Source: Vibrio proteolyticus NBRC 13287
GTDB lineage: Bacteria > Pseudomonadota > Gammaproteobacteria > Enterobacterales > Vibrionaceae
DNA length: 64,000 nucleotides
Assembly: GCF_000467125.1 (NCBI RefSeq)
Contig: NZ_BATJ01000015.1
Coordinates: 1 to 64,000 of the forward strand
Direction: 5' to 3'
The notes under the pieces were generated by a model. It was not told where the DNA came from, did not search any database, and was given only the letters and a program-made list of their open reading frames with translations. The translations under genes and the position numbers were made by a program. Below, piece by piece: positions 55,219 through 64,000 of this stretch (position 1 is its first letter; the number at the start of each line of letters is the position of its first letter).

Positions 55219-55242
55219 ATAACCGCATCGTCATCACCGCTG

Positions 55243-56280
55243 CTACTGCTGACTAAACCGAGTTGCTTCAAAACGATTTAGTAATCGGTGAACAGCGTAA
55301 GTGACGAGTAATGTCACCACAATCGCAAACAAGATGCTGCTTACCCGGTACAACGCACTGAAAATCAGGTCGCCATCTGGTGACAAATACTGGCCAAACA
55401 AAATGCCCAACGTCGTCAAGCCACCAAAACCCGCCCCGGATCCGCTTGATTCTTTAACATGCATATAGCTGAAGATCATCGCCCCGATCCATAACAGCGG
55501 CACAACAAACAACAAGGTATCTGACCAGTCATACAGCACCAACTGACCGACGATCCCAAACGTCACACCAAGCAGCGTTCCCATCGCCCGTTTACGTGCA
55601 TAGCCCAGAGCGCCATTCCAGTGCATGGGAAACAGCAATAGCAGTGTGGTCGCCTGAGCAGACATTGAATCGTTTAGATCAAAAATCTGAAACACCAGAA
55701 ACGACATGGTGGCAATACTGGCGCCCATCAGTGCTTCATGACGCATCCGGTGATTCTTTTTCGGTTCAGTTGGGCGCGCTGGTGGCTGACGCGGCTCTGC
55801 ATCCGGGATCAGAAAGGTCACCAGGTACGCAACGATAACTGACAATATATTGGCTTGTAGGTTACTGAAAATCAGATCGTTCAGATCGGTCGTCGGATAG
55901 CTGGCAAAATGCAGCATGATACTCAGACTCAAGATGCTGTTGGCCCCAAACAGAAACAGGCTGCCTTTGGACATGCAGGCGAATTTATACAGAAACAAAC
56001 CAAAGACGATCAGCGTCATCATGCCAGGGTGACCACCAAACAGCCCCCCCAGAATGCCAACTTCCAGACCACAAACAGCCGCCGAAAACACCAGTTGAAG
56101 AGCGGCATGCCGGCTCATCACCGGCACCATCCCCAGCAGAAGCATCGGTGTTACGGTAAAAAACACACCGTAGTTCCAGCCAAACATTTTGCACAAGGTG
56201 AAACCAATCGTCGCCCCGGTGGCAATGCGTAAACACTGTCTGAGATCATTTTCAGACATGGGGTGGTCCCATAATTTCAT
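55243..56280 (-). CDS. DUF2955/FUSC-like inner-membrane efflux protein
   Basis: A 345-residue membrane protein with two sets of five or so helices separated by a polar loop (IPDAEPRQPPARPTEPKKNHRMRHE), as in DUF2955/aromatic acid exporter-type proteins. ATG 56280 is chosen because GGGAGGT stands just in front. It directly follows an EmrA-like fusion protein gene, and the two form a predicted efflux unit under the MarR regulator further upstream. Substrate unknown. Confidence 0.85.
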   Translation of the reverse strand: MKLWDHPMSENDLRQCLRIATGATIGFTLCKMFGWNYGVFFTVTPMLLLGMVPVMSRHAALQLVFSAAVCGLEVGILGGLFGGHPGMMTLIVFGLFLYKFACMSKGSLFLFGANSILSLSIMLHFASYPTTDLNDLIFSNLQANILSVIVAYLVTFLIPDAEPRQPPARPTEPKKNHRMRHEALMGASIATMSFLVFQIFDLNDSMSAQATTLLLLFPMHWNGALGYARKRAMGTLLGVTFGIVGQLVLYDWSDTLLFVVPLLWIGAMIFSYMHVKESSGSGAGFGGLTTLGILFGQYLSPDGDLIFSALYRVSSILFAIVVTLLVTYAVHRLLNRFEATRFSQQ

Positions 56281-56292
56281 ACCACCTCCCAA

Positions 56293-57351
56293 TTAATAAA
56301 TGTAATGCAAGGTGCTCAGGAAATGAATCTGTAAGCGGGCAAACCAACTCGACAACGGGTTATCCGGCAACAACTGCACGGTTGCACGCGCTCCGGCCGG
56401 GAACTCATGTTCAGGCGCTTGCTCAATCGCCAGATGCAGTCGCATGCGCTGTGCATCGCGAACCCAGCGATTGGACTCTGTTGGCGTCGCCAGACGGCCA
56501 TCTGCATCAAACTGCCCCGAGCTGACCCCCGCATCCAAACTGGTAATACGCGCTTCAAATACTTCACCAGGCAAGCTGTCAAAGGCGATCAATGCACGGC
56601 TGTCTCGGCTGAAATGACGCAAACTCTTTTCACGAAAATCAGCGATCACGTCCACGTCGTCAGATACCAGTGCCACCAGCGGAGTACCGGCTGCAGCGTA
56701 TGCGCCAGATTCCAATTGCAGGTTGGTCACCACACCATCGTGTTCCGCCACCACCTGGGTGTATGACAGGTTCAGTTCTGCTTGTTTCAGCTGGTTTTTC
56801 GCTGTACGAACATTGACGTTGCGGTCTCCCAGCTCACCCCGGCTGACTTGCAACTCTTTGAGGCGTGCCTGAGCGGCCAGCAAATTGGCACGCGCAGCAG
56901 TCGCTGCACTTTGGGCATCGTCCCGCTGCTGCTGCGAGGTACCGTTACGATGAAACAGCGTGTTCAACCGCTTGGCTTCGCGCACTTTCTGTTCGGCAAC
57001 AATCTTACTGGCTTCCACATCGGCCGTGGCGGCGACGATAGACGCATCCAACTGATCGTTATTCTGGATGACACGTTCAAGGTTGAGCTGAGCTTTCTCT
57101 ACCGCCAGCTTATAAGGCTGCGGGTCAATCTGGAAAAGGGGGTCCCCCTTTTTAATGTCCTGGTTATTTGCCACATAAAGATGAGTGATTTGTCCACTGA
57201 CACGCGGTGCTACTTTGGTAACAACGCGAGTCGCCATGGCTTGCGGAGTCAAAGGCATTGCTAAATCAGCAACAAGAAAATAGGCAAAGACAAGGACAAA
57301 CGCGACGCAGGAATACTTGATCCAGCGAGCGAATTTCTGATCTGGAGTCAT
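56293..57351 (-). CDS. HlyD/EmrA-type membrane fusion protein
   Basis: A 352-residue periplasmic adaptor anchored by one N-terminal helix (YSCVAFVLVFAYFLVADLAM). The biotinyl-lipoyl halves are VAPRVSGQITHLYVANNQDIKKGDPLFQIDP and VAEHDGVVTNLQLESGAYAAAGTPLVALV, with an alpha-helical hairpin between. It links the DUF2955 protein to an outer-membrane channel. Placed 33 bp after the MarR gene and 12 bp before the DUF2955 gene. Confidence 0.93.
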   Translation of the reverse strand: MTPDQKFARWIKYSCVAFVLVFAYFLVADLAMPLTPQAMATRVVTKVAPRVSGQITHLYVANNQDIKKGDPLFQIDPQPYKLAVEKAQLNLERVIQNNDQLDASIVAATADVEASKIVAEQKVREAKRLNTLFHRNGTSQQQRDDAQSAATAARANLLAAQARLKELQVSRGELGDRNVNVRTAKNQLKQAELNLSYTQVVAEHDGVVTNLQLESGAYAAAGTPLVALVSDDVDVIADFREKSLRHFSRDSRALIAFDSLPGEVFEARITSLDAGVSSGQFDADGRLATPTESNRWVRDAQRMRLHLAIEQAPEHEFPAGARATVQLLPDNPLSSWFARLQIHFLSTLHYIY

Positions 57352-57384
57352 AGACGTTTACTTCTCTTTTTCTGGATTTCTGAC

Positions 57385-57840
57385 TTATTCGCTAAGTGAA
57401 TCGAGCGCGTTGTGGGCAATCTGCTCCAGGATTAAGCTGAATTTTTTCAACTCATCGTCGTTGAGTTCCGCCAGCAGGGTACGACGAACCTGAATAATTC
57501 GCGCCTCCAACTGGGTAATCAAGACCTTGCCTTCATCCGTCAAACTGACAATGCGCGCTCGCTTGTCGTGATCACAACAGTGCCGGGTGATGAGGGATTG
57601 CTCTTCGAGTAATTTGAGGGTACGCATCAACGAAGCCAGCTCAATCTCCAAACCTTCAGCCAGATGCTTCTGACTGATGTGGTCTCCCATGCGGTACAAC
57701 TTCCACAACACCGTCCAGCGTGGGTAGGTCAGATTCAGCGGGGCCAGTTCGCGGTCCGCTACCATTTTCCATAGCCGGGAAACACGGGCCAGTTGCTCCG
57801 CCAGAGGGAGATCTCGCAATATGTTGATGTCTTGAATCAT
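57385..57840 (-). CDS. MarR/SlyA-family transcriptional regulator
   Basis: A 151-residue winged-helix regulator: LTYPRWTVLWKLYRMGDHISQKHLAEGLEIELASLMRTLKLLEEQSLI, followed by the wing CDHDKRARIVSLTDEG. It starts at ATG 57840 or at a GTG 9 bp upstream. It is the first gene of an operon with the fusion protein and the DUF2955 transporter. A large palindrome at 57854-57899 covers the promoter, so autorepression is expected. Confidence 0.93.
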   Translation of the reverse strand: MIQDINILRDLPLAEQLARVSRLWKMVADRELAPLNLTYPRWTVLWKLYRMGDHISQKHLAEGLEIELASLMRTLKLLEEQSLITRHCCDHDKRARIVSLTDEGKVLITQLEARIIQVRRTLLAELNDDELKKFSLILEQIAHNALDSLSE

Positions 57841-57853
57841 CGGAAGCACTCAA

Positions 57854-57899
57854 TTACTTAGCGTGCTAAGCAATATAACTTAGTTAGCACGCTAAGTAA
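57854..57899. promoter_or_regulatory. double palindromic operator of the MarR regulator
   Basis: TTACTTAGCGTGCTAA (57854-57869) and its exact reverse complement (57884-57899) flank a 14-base centre. Each half contains the near-palindrome CTTAGCGTGCTAAG, so two regulator dimers could bind side by side. It starts 14 bp upstream of the ATG. The rest of the interval to 58142 holds no gene or other clear signal. Confidence 0.8.
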
Positions 57900-58142
57900 A
57901 TACATTTGTGACTCTAATCACATCATTCTTGACCATAATTTTCCCAAGGGTTAATACGGCAACGCGTACTTCGCAACAACTTGAGCACAGGTACACACGT
58001 TCATCAGATTGAGCATGATAAAAACATTTACGTCTCGTGAACGTGAGTTATCGATATACCCTCTAAAAGTGAAATATTACTGTTTGTTTATAGAAATGCG
58101 CGGCGATTGCCACTGTCAGAAGACTCAATTAGACTGGCAACT

Positions 58143-59519
58143 ATGGATATGCTCATCATCTTTAAGATCTATCTCTTCTACGGCCTGACATTCTTTGCCG
58201 TCGCATTTGCCATTTTGTTCAGAGACTTACGTAATAGTCGTATCCGTATTGCCAAAGCGCTTCCATGGCTGGCCGTTTTCGGCCTGATCCATGGGATACA
58301 CCAATGGTCCAGCCTGTACATTGTGATGTATGAGCACGAATTCACCCTGACTCGTACGCTGGAAATACTTAAAGCCATCAAACTGTGGGTCGCGTTTCTT
58401 CCTTTACTGTGGTTTGCGTGGCAGCTCCTGCCTCTAACCACGTGGCAGCACAGACGCACTATCAAGATAGGGGTAATGGCCACACAGGGTATGTTTCTGC
58501 TGGGCATATGGCTGAGCTACGACGAAGTAAACTTCGCCGAGTATATCCACGCAGTCACTGAGCAGATCCGTTGGGTATATGGTTTAGGCTCCGCTTTGCT
58601 GGCCGGCCTGGCATTGATAAGCTACGCCCGTGTGCTGGAAAAAGAGGGGTACGATGGCCGGCGGCCTTTTCACGCCACCGGGCTGGCGGTGATCGGCTAC
58701 GGTCTGTCCGTGAGCGTGTTTACCCTCGACCACGGTACCTGGGCACTACTGCTGCGGACCATACTGGCGTCAGCTATTCTGGTTACCTTGTGGTTTGCCC
58801 TGAGAGTCTTTGATCGTGAGCGAGATCATCAAATTGAAACAGCCATGCAGCAATCTCAACAAGACGCCAAACTGAAAGAGCTGGGCGAGCTTACCTCCGC
58901 CGTGGCCCACGAAATAAAGACCCCTCTCAGCAGCGCGATGATGAGCTGTGACTTATTGGCCAATCAGGTTCCAGACAATGCCGCATGTCAGCGCCAGATA
59001 GATCGAATTCGTTACGGCTTGAGTCGTGCGGCCGAAATCAGCCAGGAAGTGCTTAATTACGCGCACCACAAGCCGATTCAGCGCCAACCGATTTGCTTGG
59101 CGGAGGTGGTCCAGTCCGCGCTGGATCTTAACCAGTTCCGCCTCGGTGGATTCGATCTCAAAGTAAATCTGGATGAAAAGCTGATAATTTCTGGCGATGC
59201 CGGATTACTCGAAGAAGTGTTTTCCAACCTCATCGCCAATGCCATTGACGCCAGCCAGAAAAACAAACGGATTCAGATCGATGGTTTTCAGAATAAATTG
59301 ACCGCGGTTGTTCGGGTCTCAGATCATGGCGGCGGTATGCCCGAACCTTTGCTGAATAAAGCCACACAACCCTTTTTCACTACCAAGCCAAAAGGTGAAG
59401 GAACCGGGATGGGGCTTGCTTTATGCAAACAAATTGTACAACAGCACGGCGGTGAGCTGCTGCTGTATAACCATCAGTACGGCCTGTGCGTCGACGTACA
59501 ACTACCCAGGAAATGTTAA
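58143..59519 (+). CDS. membrane sensor histidine kinase
   Basis: A 458-residue kinase. The first 225 residues hold about seven hydrophobic helices (IIFKIYLFYGLTFFAVAFAILF, WLAVFGLIHGIHQW and others), a 7TM-type membrane sensor. HisKA has ELTSAVAHEIKTPLSSAMM, and HATPase has FSNLIANAIDA, VSDHGGGMP and GEGTGMGLALCKQIV. ATG 58143 is chosen; the frame extends upstream to a TTG. Its stop overlaps the start of the response regulator gene (TAATG), so they are cognate partners. Signal unknown. Confidence 0.92.
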   Translation: MDMLIIFKIYLFYGLTFFAVAFAILFRDLRNSRIRIAKALPWLAVFGLIHGIHQWSSLYIVMYEHEFTLTRTLEILKAIKLWVAFLPLLWFAWQLLPLTTWQHRRTIKIGVMATQGMFLLGIWLSYDEVNFAEYIHAVTEQIRWVYGLGSALLAGLALISYARVLEKEGYDGRRPFHATGLAVIGYGLSVSVFTLDHGTWALLLRTILASAILVTLWFALRVFDRERDHQIETAMQQSQQDAKLKELGELTSAVAHEIKTPLSSAMMSCDLLANQVPDNAACQRQIDRIRYGLSRAAEISQEVLNYAHHKPIQRQPICLAEVVQSALDLNQFRLGGFDLKVNLDEKLIISGDAGLLEEVFSNLIANAIDASQKNKRIQIDGFQNKLTAVVRVSDHGGGMPEPLLNKATQPFFTTKPKGEGTGMGLALCKQIVQQHGGELLLYNHQYGLCVDVQLPRKC

Positions 59520-60151
59520 TGACGTTAAAACTCCTCTTAGCCGAAGATGATCAGCAACTGCGTGATGTGCTGGTCGAGGCCCTGACACTCGAAACATTCG
59601 ACGTCACCGCATGCACCAATGCCGAAGATGCACTGGATATCGCAACCAATCAGGCGTTCGACCTTGCGCTGTTTGACGTAGTGATGAACGGCATGACCGG
59701 GATTGAAGCTTTGTCGTCGCTGCGTCGCATGCAGCCTAATATTGGCATCGTCATTACAACGGCCTTCGCCACGGTCGACATCGCCGTCGATGCGATGAAA
59801 AAAGGGGCCGACGAGTTCCTGACGAAACCCTTCAACCTGGCATCATTGTCCGTCACGCTCAAGCGAGTATACGCTGAGCGTACACCCACATCCCCTCTCG
59901 ATGAGCGCCACAATGATCTTGTGTTCAGTGCACTGTCCAACCCTATCCGCCGTATGGTGGTGAAACAACTTAAAATCCACCGCAAAATGAAGTTTATGGA
60001 TCTGTGTCGTGTGGTCGGGATTGAAGATCACACCAAGTTCAACTTCCACCTGAAACAACTGGTAACCAGCGAACTGGTAGTCAAAGAAGAAGGCCGGGTC
60101 TATTCTCTGACCATGCGGGGTCTGCAGATCTACTCCAGTATGCTGCAATAG
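59519..60151 (+). CDS. response regulator with ArsR-like winged-helix output
   Basis: A 210-residue regulator. The receiver domain (1-120) has Glu9/Asp10/Asp11, acceptor Asp in ALFDVVMNGMTG and Lys in FLTKPF. The C-terminal domain (about 140-210) is not OmpR-, NarL- or Fis-like. It reads LVFSALSNPIRRMVVKQL, then LCRVVGIEDHTKFNFHLKQL, then VVKEEGRVYSLTMRG, an ArsR/MarR-type winged helix. It is coupled to the kinase gene by a one-base overlap. Targets unknown. Confidence 0.88.
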   Translation: MTLKLLLAEDDQQLRDVLVEALTLETFDVTACTNAEDALDIATNQAFDLALFDVVMNGMTGIEALSSLRRMQPNIGIVITTAFATVDIAVDAMKKGADEFLTKPFNLASLSVTLKRVYAERTPTSPLDERHNDLVFSALSNPIRRMVVKQLKIHRKMKFMDLCRVVGIEDHTKFNFHLKQLVTSELVVKEEGRVYSLTMRGLQIYSSMLQ

Positions 60152-60166
60152 TGCTAAACGGAAAAA

Positions 60167-60188
60167 GGCACGTTGAACTCAACGTGCC
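60167..60188. terminator. terminator between response regulator and metalloprotease genes
   Basis: GGCACGTTGA-AC-TCAACGTGCC, a perfect 10-bp stem preceded by GGAAAAA, between converging genes. The T-run serves mainly the leftward transcript. Confidence 0.8.
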
Positions 60189-60204
60189 GATTAGTCTTCT
60201 GTGT

Positions 60205-63200
60205 CTATTTTTTACGGCGTCTGAGTAGTAACAGAGCCAGCAGCGAACCCACACCCAGTGAGCCACCACCGCCACCGCCTCCACTACTGACCGGTGTGTC
60301 GGTAATCACTGGTGGTTTTGGCTGCGCTGGTGTATCCGTATCATCTGACTGCGCCGTTTGGGTTACTTCCACTTCAACACCATACGTCCGTACGCCTTGC
60401 TCCGGTGTCGTCAGATCAAGTTCAAACCCCAGCAACTGCACCAAACTGGCGTCGTCTTGTTGCGCGCGGCGAAGACGCTGCGCATCCGCTCCCGCTAAAC
60501 GAACTTTAAGGTAACGCGACTCACGCTCCACCCAGGTGACCTCTGCACCCTGTGTCTTACGCCAGAAATACTGATAGTCGACATCCTCTTCAAGCTCTAC
60601 AATCGACGCCGCGTCGATCGTCACCAGAGATGTTTGCTCATCAGTTTGATCCACTTCCACAGGAATCGGTGCTGTAACCGGACGCGCTTTCGGCCCTCGG
60701 TTTCGAACCTCAATGGTGAAACGTTGGCTACTCGTTTCACCATCTTCCAGTACCGTCAGTTCCAGTTCGATAACACCGTTCTTGTTCACTTCAGGTAACG
60801 TAAGCCGCGCTCGGGCCGTCTGACTGTCAAAGTCGACCAACGCCGGACCCGAGACTTGTTCCCATTGATATGAAAGGGCTTTGCCCCGCGCTGGCAACGA
60901 CTCACTCGCATCCAGGGTGATCGTTTCCAACTCTCCTCTGGTTTTTTCAAACGGTTTAACCACTATCGCCGGCTTAGGCACTGCGCCAATTGACACTGCG
61001 TGCTTCACGCTCGACTGATTTTGGCCATCACTGACCGTGGCAACGAACACCAGTTTGGCATTGGCCATGTTTTCACTGACGTTAAAATTCAGCACATTGC
61101 CGCTTGCCATAAACTGGCTTTCGGGTCCGCTTTCCTGACGCCACGTGTAGCTAAGCGGTTGTGGCCAGTTGTCGTCATCGTAAGCCACTGCCGTCAAGCT
61201 CACACGCTGCCCGAACGCGGCATGGTGCACGCCATCAATTTGTACCTCAGGTGCGGCATTTAGATACGCATCCCAACGAATATTGTGGTGGGCTGAAACA
61301 CTAAATTCCCCGTCGTCTGCCGTCACCTGAACATCGATAGCTCCAGGTTTAGATGTCTTCGGCGTGCGTACCCGAATGGTCGACGGACCAGTCCTTTGCC
61401 ACTCAATACCCGGCGTAACCTGCCAATTGAGTATGACGCCATCTGGCGTTTCGTCTTGTACCTCAGCCACGACCTTCACCCAGCTATCAGCCTGCGCACT
61501 GTCCGCGCCCATCAGTGCCAGTTGAGGCGCCTTATTGACCGCTATCACGGGAATCGTCGCTGACGCGTTTGCCTGAGCAAGACCGTCGCTGACAACCACC
61601 TCAACGTCAATATTGCCAACATGGTCGGCTGCAACCGGATAATTCAGTGTCTGAGTATGGAACGTCTGTTGGCCTTCCCCGGTAGTCACCGTCCAGGTAA
61701 GTTTCAGATCAGCAACCTCGTGGTCTTCATCGCTAAGCACCGGTATCAGGATGAGGGTTTCTCCCTGCTTGACACTTTTTCCTTGCAGCGCAATGGTTGG
61801 CGCGCGGTTGACATGGTTGACCATGATCTCGGCCTGCTTCTCTGTTACGCTGCTGACATCATCACGATCAATCACTTTAACCGTGACCTGAAAACGTGTG
61901 TCTGTAGCGACTGACGGTGTCATCCATTGAACCGTTTCTCCTTCACCGATGATTTCGCCGTCAACCAACCACAGCGTTTGCAGAGTATCGATGCCCTCCG
62001 CATCGGACAGTTCAGCCACTTTGAAGGTGACATTCTCGCTCTCATTGCTCTGCGCCGGCACTTGCAACGTAAAAGACGCCGGATCGTTCACCGCATTGAC
62101 CGTGACTGTTTTACTGGCCATTCTCGACGCACCGGAGAAATCAAGCGTCGCTTCCAGCGTGATGTCCTGCGACTGTTTCCAGTTAGGTAAGGTGTAACTG
62201 AACGTGTTGCCGCTCATTTTCGACTCGGGCAACCCCACAATTTGCCATTGAACGTTATCCAGCAAGTCAAAACCGTGCATCGCCGTTGCCTGAATACGGC
62301 TGTTTTCTTTCAATTCACCGCGGATCTGAATGTTGAATTCCGGGATACATTCCAATAGATACAGGTCCGCTTGAGATATATTGGAGCTGTTGATTTGCCA
62401 GTCTCCGTCGCTCAGCGTCACCGGCTCCGCCTGACTGTACCAGACCCGGCCGAGATGGTCCGTCATCCGATTCAGTCTCACCACATCACTGTGCCCGATG
62501 CGCTGCATTTCAACATAGGCACCGCCGTTGCCTTTGGTGCGTACCAGCAGTCGCTGGTTGGCATTGTTGTTGATGGTATCAGGCAGCGTGAAGTGCCATT
62601 GATAACGTTCAACTTCGCGGCCCGCCAGACTCAGTAACGGGTTGCCCCCAACCAAAGCCATGTCATAGTCACGCTTTTGCACGACACTATTGTCACTCAA
62701 CGTGTGCGTCAGTTTGAGGCTAGCGGTATTAAACTGGAAACATTGCATCGCCGGTGCCGCTAACCACTCTTGTTGTTTTTTACCAGGTTCCAAATCCACA
62801 ATGGTCGCAGGCAAGTCGTTCAGAGCCAGTTCAACTTTCGTGTTGGCTTCACTCTCGTCGCGACTGATGATTGCAACGTCAGCGCTTTGCGTCTGAGGAG
62901 ACACAAACGCAGTGCGGCTTTCAGGCGACACATCTCGGGGTAACAAGTTCACATTGGTCAGTTGTTGGCGGAAAACCGCCGCAGCAATCCCAGTCGCGTC
63001 AAGACGCTTAGCCGACTGATAAACAGCAAATGCCGTTTCCTGATATTGCTGGTGCATCGACAAGCCGAGAAACGCTTCCAACACAATCTGGTCAGCCAGC
63101 GCGGCGGCGGGATCTTCACCGTAGCGATTCACCAACTCAATATCATTATTGAGAAACGCGTTCTGGGCGATCGCTTTTCTTGCGCGATATAACGGCGCAG

Positions 63201-64000
63201 CCAGTAATGTTTCTGTCGCAACCGTGCCATACTCACTCGAAACCTTGCTGTGTGCAGAAGATACGTTCGTTTCATATCCGGCAAAGTAGTCCTGCTCAGG
63301 CACATTGTAATCCCGTACAGCTTTGCCACATAAATCGAGCCTCAGGTTGCCAAGAAGCTCATTCCAATCTGAATTACGACTCAACTGAGTACTCGCCCAG
63401 TAATCGGCAAACGCTTCGTTAATGGCCCCATTGATGGGAGTAATAGCCATCCCAACCGGTGCTCCCTGAAGTTTGAGACGTCGGAACAGAGCATGTCCTT
63501 GTTCGTGATACGTAATCGCTGGGTCGTAAGTCGGGCCAAGACAATCGCTTTTTCCAACAGCAATCAAGTCAAAATCCGGCAGGTATTTATCAAACCTTAT
63601 ATCGCTGTCGGTCAGCATCAGACCAACCTTGTGCTCTCCGATGAAGTCGTAAGACAGGGTCTCGGCGGCATAACTGAAACCATCGTGGATGGCTTGCATA
63701 TTGGTTAGGATCGCTGGGATCTGATAACGACTGACCTCGCTCGCCGCATTCCAGAATTGAGCATAGTCTGCATTGAGTGAATGCCCCCACCAATGGAAGT
63801 CTTGATTAGAATAAAATTGCGTATAACTCGACTCCGGCTCTGAGAGTGATTTAAGTGGCAGTGTCTTTGGTACCTGACCGGGTTGCTCAGTCCAAAAAGA
63901 GGGAGTAAATAAGTTGCCAAGCTGCTCTGAGGGATCGTCGCCATAGCCGAGCCACTTAAACTCAAGCGGAGACACTAATGGCGTCGAGTTGGCTATTTTT
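60205..64000 (-). CDS. large secreted metalloprotease with GlyGly-CTERM anchor (5' partial)
   Basis: At least 1256 residues; the frame is open through the window edge, so the N-terminus and signal peptide lie outside. A zinc protease domain shows YHEQGHALFRRL (63492-63506, HExxH) and the downstream glutamate in INEAFADYWAS, like M4/M36-type gluzincins. Four to six Ig/PKD-like repeats follow (for example SVKQGETLILIPVLSDEDHEVADLKLTW, ITLDASESLPARGKALSYQWEQVSG). The tail is seven Gly, SLGVGSLLALLLL and RRRKK, the GlyGly-CTERM signal processed by rhombosortase after type II secretion. It is therefore expected on the cell surface or released. Confidence 0.9.
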   Translation of the reverse strand, partial: KIANSTPLVSPLEFKWLGYGDDPSEQLGNLFTPSFWTEQPGQVPKTLPLKSLSEPESSYTQFYSNQDFHWWGHSLNADYAQFWNAASEVSRYQIPAILTNMQAIHDGFSYAAETLSYDFIGEHKVGLMLTDSDIRFDKYLPDFDLIAVGKSDCLGPTYDPAITYHEQGHALFRRLKLQGAPVGMAITPINGAINEAFADYWASTQLSRNSDWNELLGNLRLDLCGKAVRDYNVPEQDYFAGYETNVSSAHSKVSSEYGTVATETLLAAPLYRARKAIAQNAFLNNDIELVNRYGEDPAAALADQIVLEAFLGLSMHQQYQETAFAVYQSAKRLDATGIAAAVFRQQLTNVNLLPRDVSPESRTAFVSPQTQSADVAIISRDESEANTKVELALNDLPATIVDLEPGKKQQEWLAAPAMQCFQFNTASLKLTHTLSDNSVVQKRDYDMALVGGNPLLSLAGREVERYQWHFTLPDTINNNANQRLLVRTKGNGGAYVEMQRIGHSDVVRLNRMTDHLGRVWYSQAEPVTLSDGDWQINSSNISQADLYLLECIPEFNIQIRGELKENSRIQATAMHGFDLLDNVQWQIVGLPESKMSGNTFSYTLPNWKQSQDITLEATLDFSGASRMASKTVTVNAVNDPASFTLQVPAQSNESENVTFKVAELSDAEGIDTLQTLWLVDGEIIGEGETVQWMTPSVATDTRFQVTVKVIDRDDVSSVTEKQAEIMVNHVNRAPTIALQGKSVKQGETLILIPVLSDEDHEVADLKLTWTVTTGEGQQTFHTQTLNYPVAADHVGNIDVEVVVSDGLAQANASATIPVIAVNKAPQLALMGADSAQADSWVKVVAEVQDETPDGVILNWQVTPGIEWQRTGPSTIRVRTPKTSKPGAIDVQVTADDGEFSVSAHHNIRWDAYLNAAPEVQIDGVHHAAFGQRVSLTAVAYDDDNWPQPLSYTWRQESGPESQFMASGNVLNFNVSENMANAKLVFVATVSDGQNQSSVKHAVSIGAVPKPAIVVKPFEKTRGELETITLDASESLPARGKALSYQWEQVSGPALVDFDSQTARARLTLPEVNKNGVIELELTVLEDGETSSQRFTIEVRNRGPKARPVTAPIPVEVDQTDEQTSLVTIDAASIVELEEDVDYQYFWRKTQGAEVTWVERESRYLKVRLAGADAQRLRRAQQDDASLVQLLGFELDLTTPEQGVRTYGVEVEVTQTAQSDDTDTPAQPKPPVITDTPVSSGGGGGGGSLGVGSLLALLLLRRRKK

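Overview
The window reads as a Vibrio chromosome. The markers are a cassette array of Vibrio-type attC sites ending at an IntI4/IntIA-class integrase, the integrase lying next to rplT-rpmI-infC-thrS (the classical superintegron anchor of vibrios), and typical Vibrio neighbours such as nadE, tdh-kbl, uhpTABC and pgaABCD. In V. cholerae the thrS/intI4 cluster, nadE and kbl-tdh are on chromosome 2, so a secondary chromosome is likely; the species cannot be fixed from sequence alone.

Layout. 1-2486: proximal end of the integron array, read leftwards: part of one attC, a cassette with a tiny ORF, an isochorismatase-like hydrolase cassette, then the attI-proximal cassette, whose two genes point the opposite way and carry their own promoter and hairpins. 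2487-6695: SOS-controlled integrase (LexA box) facing thrS-infC-rpmI-rplT. 6911-10827: NAD genes (nadD-like, nadE), small conserved proteins and an H-NS paralog. 11058-20244: a signalling hub made of a GGDEF diguanylate cyclase, a divergent REC-EAL phosphodiesterase overlapping a 1600-residue hybrid histidine kinase with a canonical LOV photoreceptor domain and a FixL-like PAS, a decayed GAF-protein fragment, and a receiver protein. 20369-26156: tdh-kbl, a LysR/VOC pair, and a PepSY/DUF2946 metal-related pair. 26187-30417: an AT-rich leader, a XaxA/YaxA-like alpha-helical pore-forming toxin with a signal peptide, and a 797-residue secreted partner. 30644-35653: uhpT-uhpA-uhpB-uhpC for sugar-phosphate uptake, then a cytochrome b562 gene.

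36307-40420: an orphan type VI secretion module (DUF4150 PAAR-like protein, M23-like plus GH19-like cell-wall effector, secreted probable immunity protein). 40543-45629: PHP phosphatase, Lrp regulator/LysE exporter, and the glutathione formaldehyde pathway (LysR, frmA, frmB). 45662-52828: pgaABCD for the poly-N-acetylglucosamine biofilm matrix with a LysR regulator. 53438-57849: RluA pseudouridine synthase and a MarR-controlled efflux pair with a large palindromic operator. 58143-60151: a histidine kinase and a response regulator with an ArsR-like output domain. 60205-64000: a large metalloprotease with a GlyGly-CTERM tail, cut by the window edge.

The strongest candidates for new biology are the LOV/FixL-like kinase joined to c-di-GMP turnover, the secreted two-gene toxin locus, the PAAR-effector-immunity island, and the reversed first integron cassette. 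A speculative link is that light- or gas-controlled c-di-GMP feeds the pga operon in the same window.
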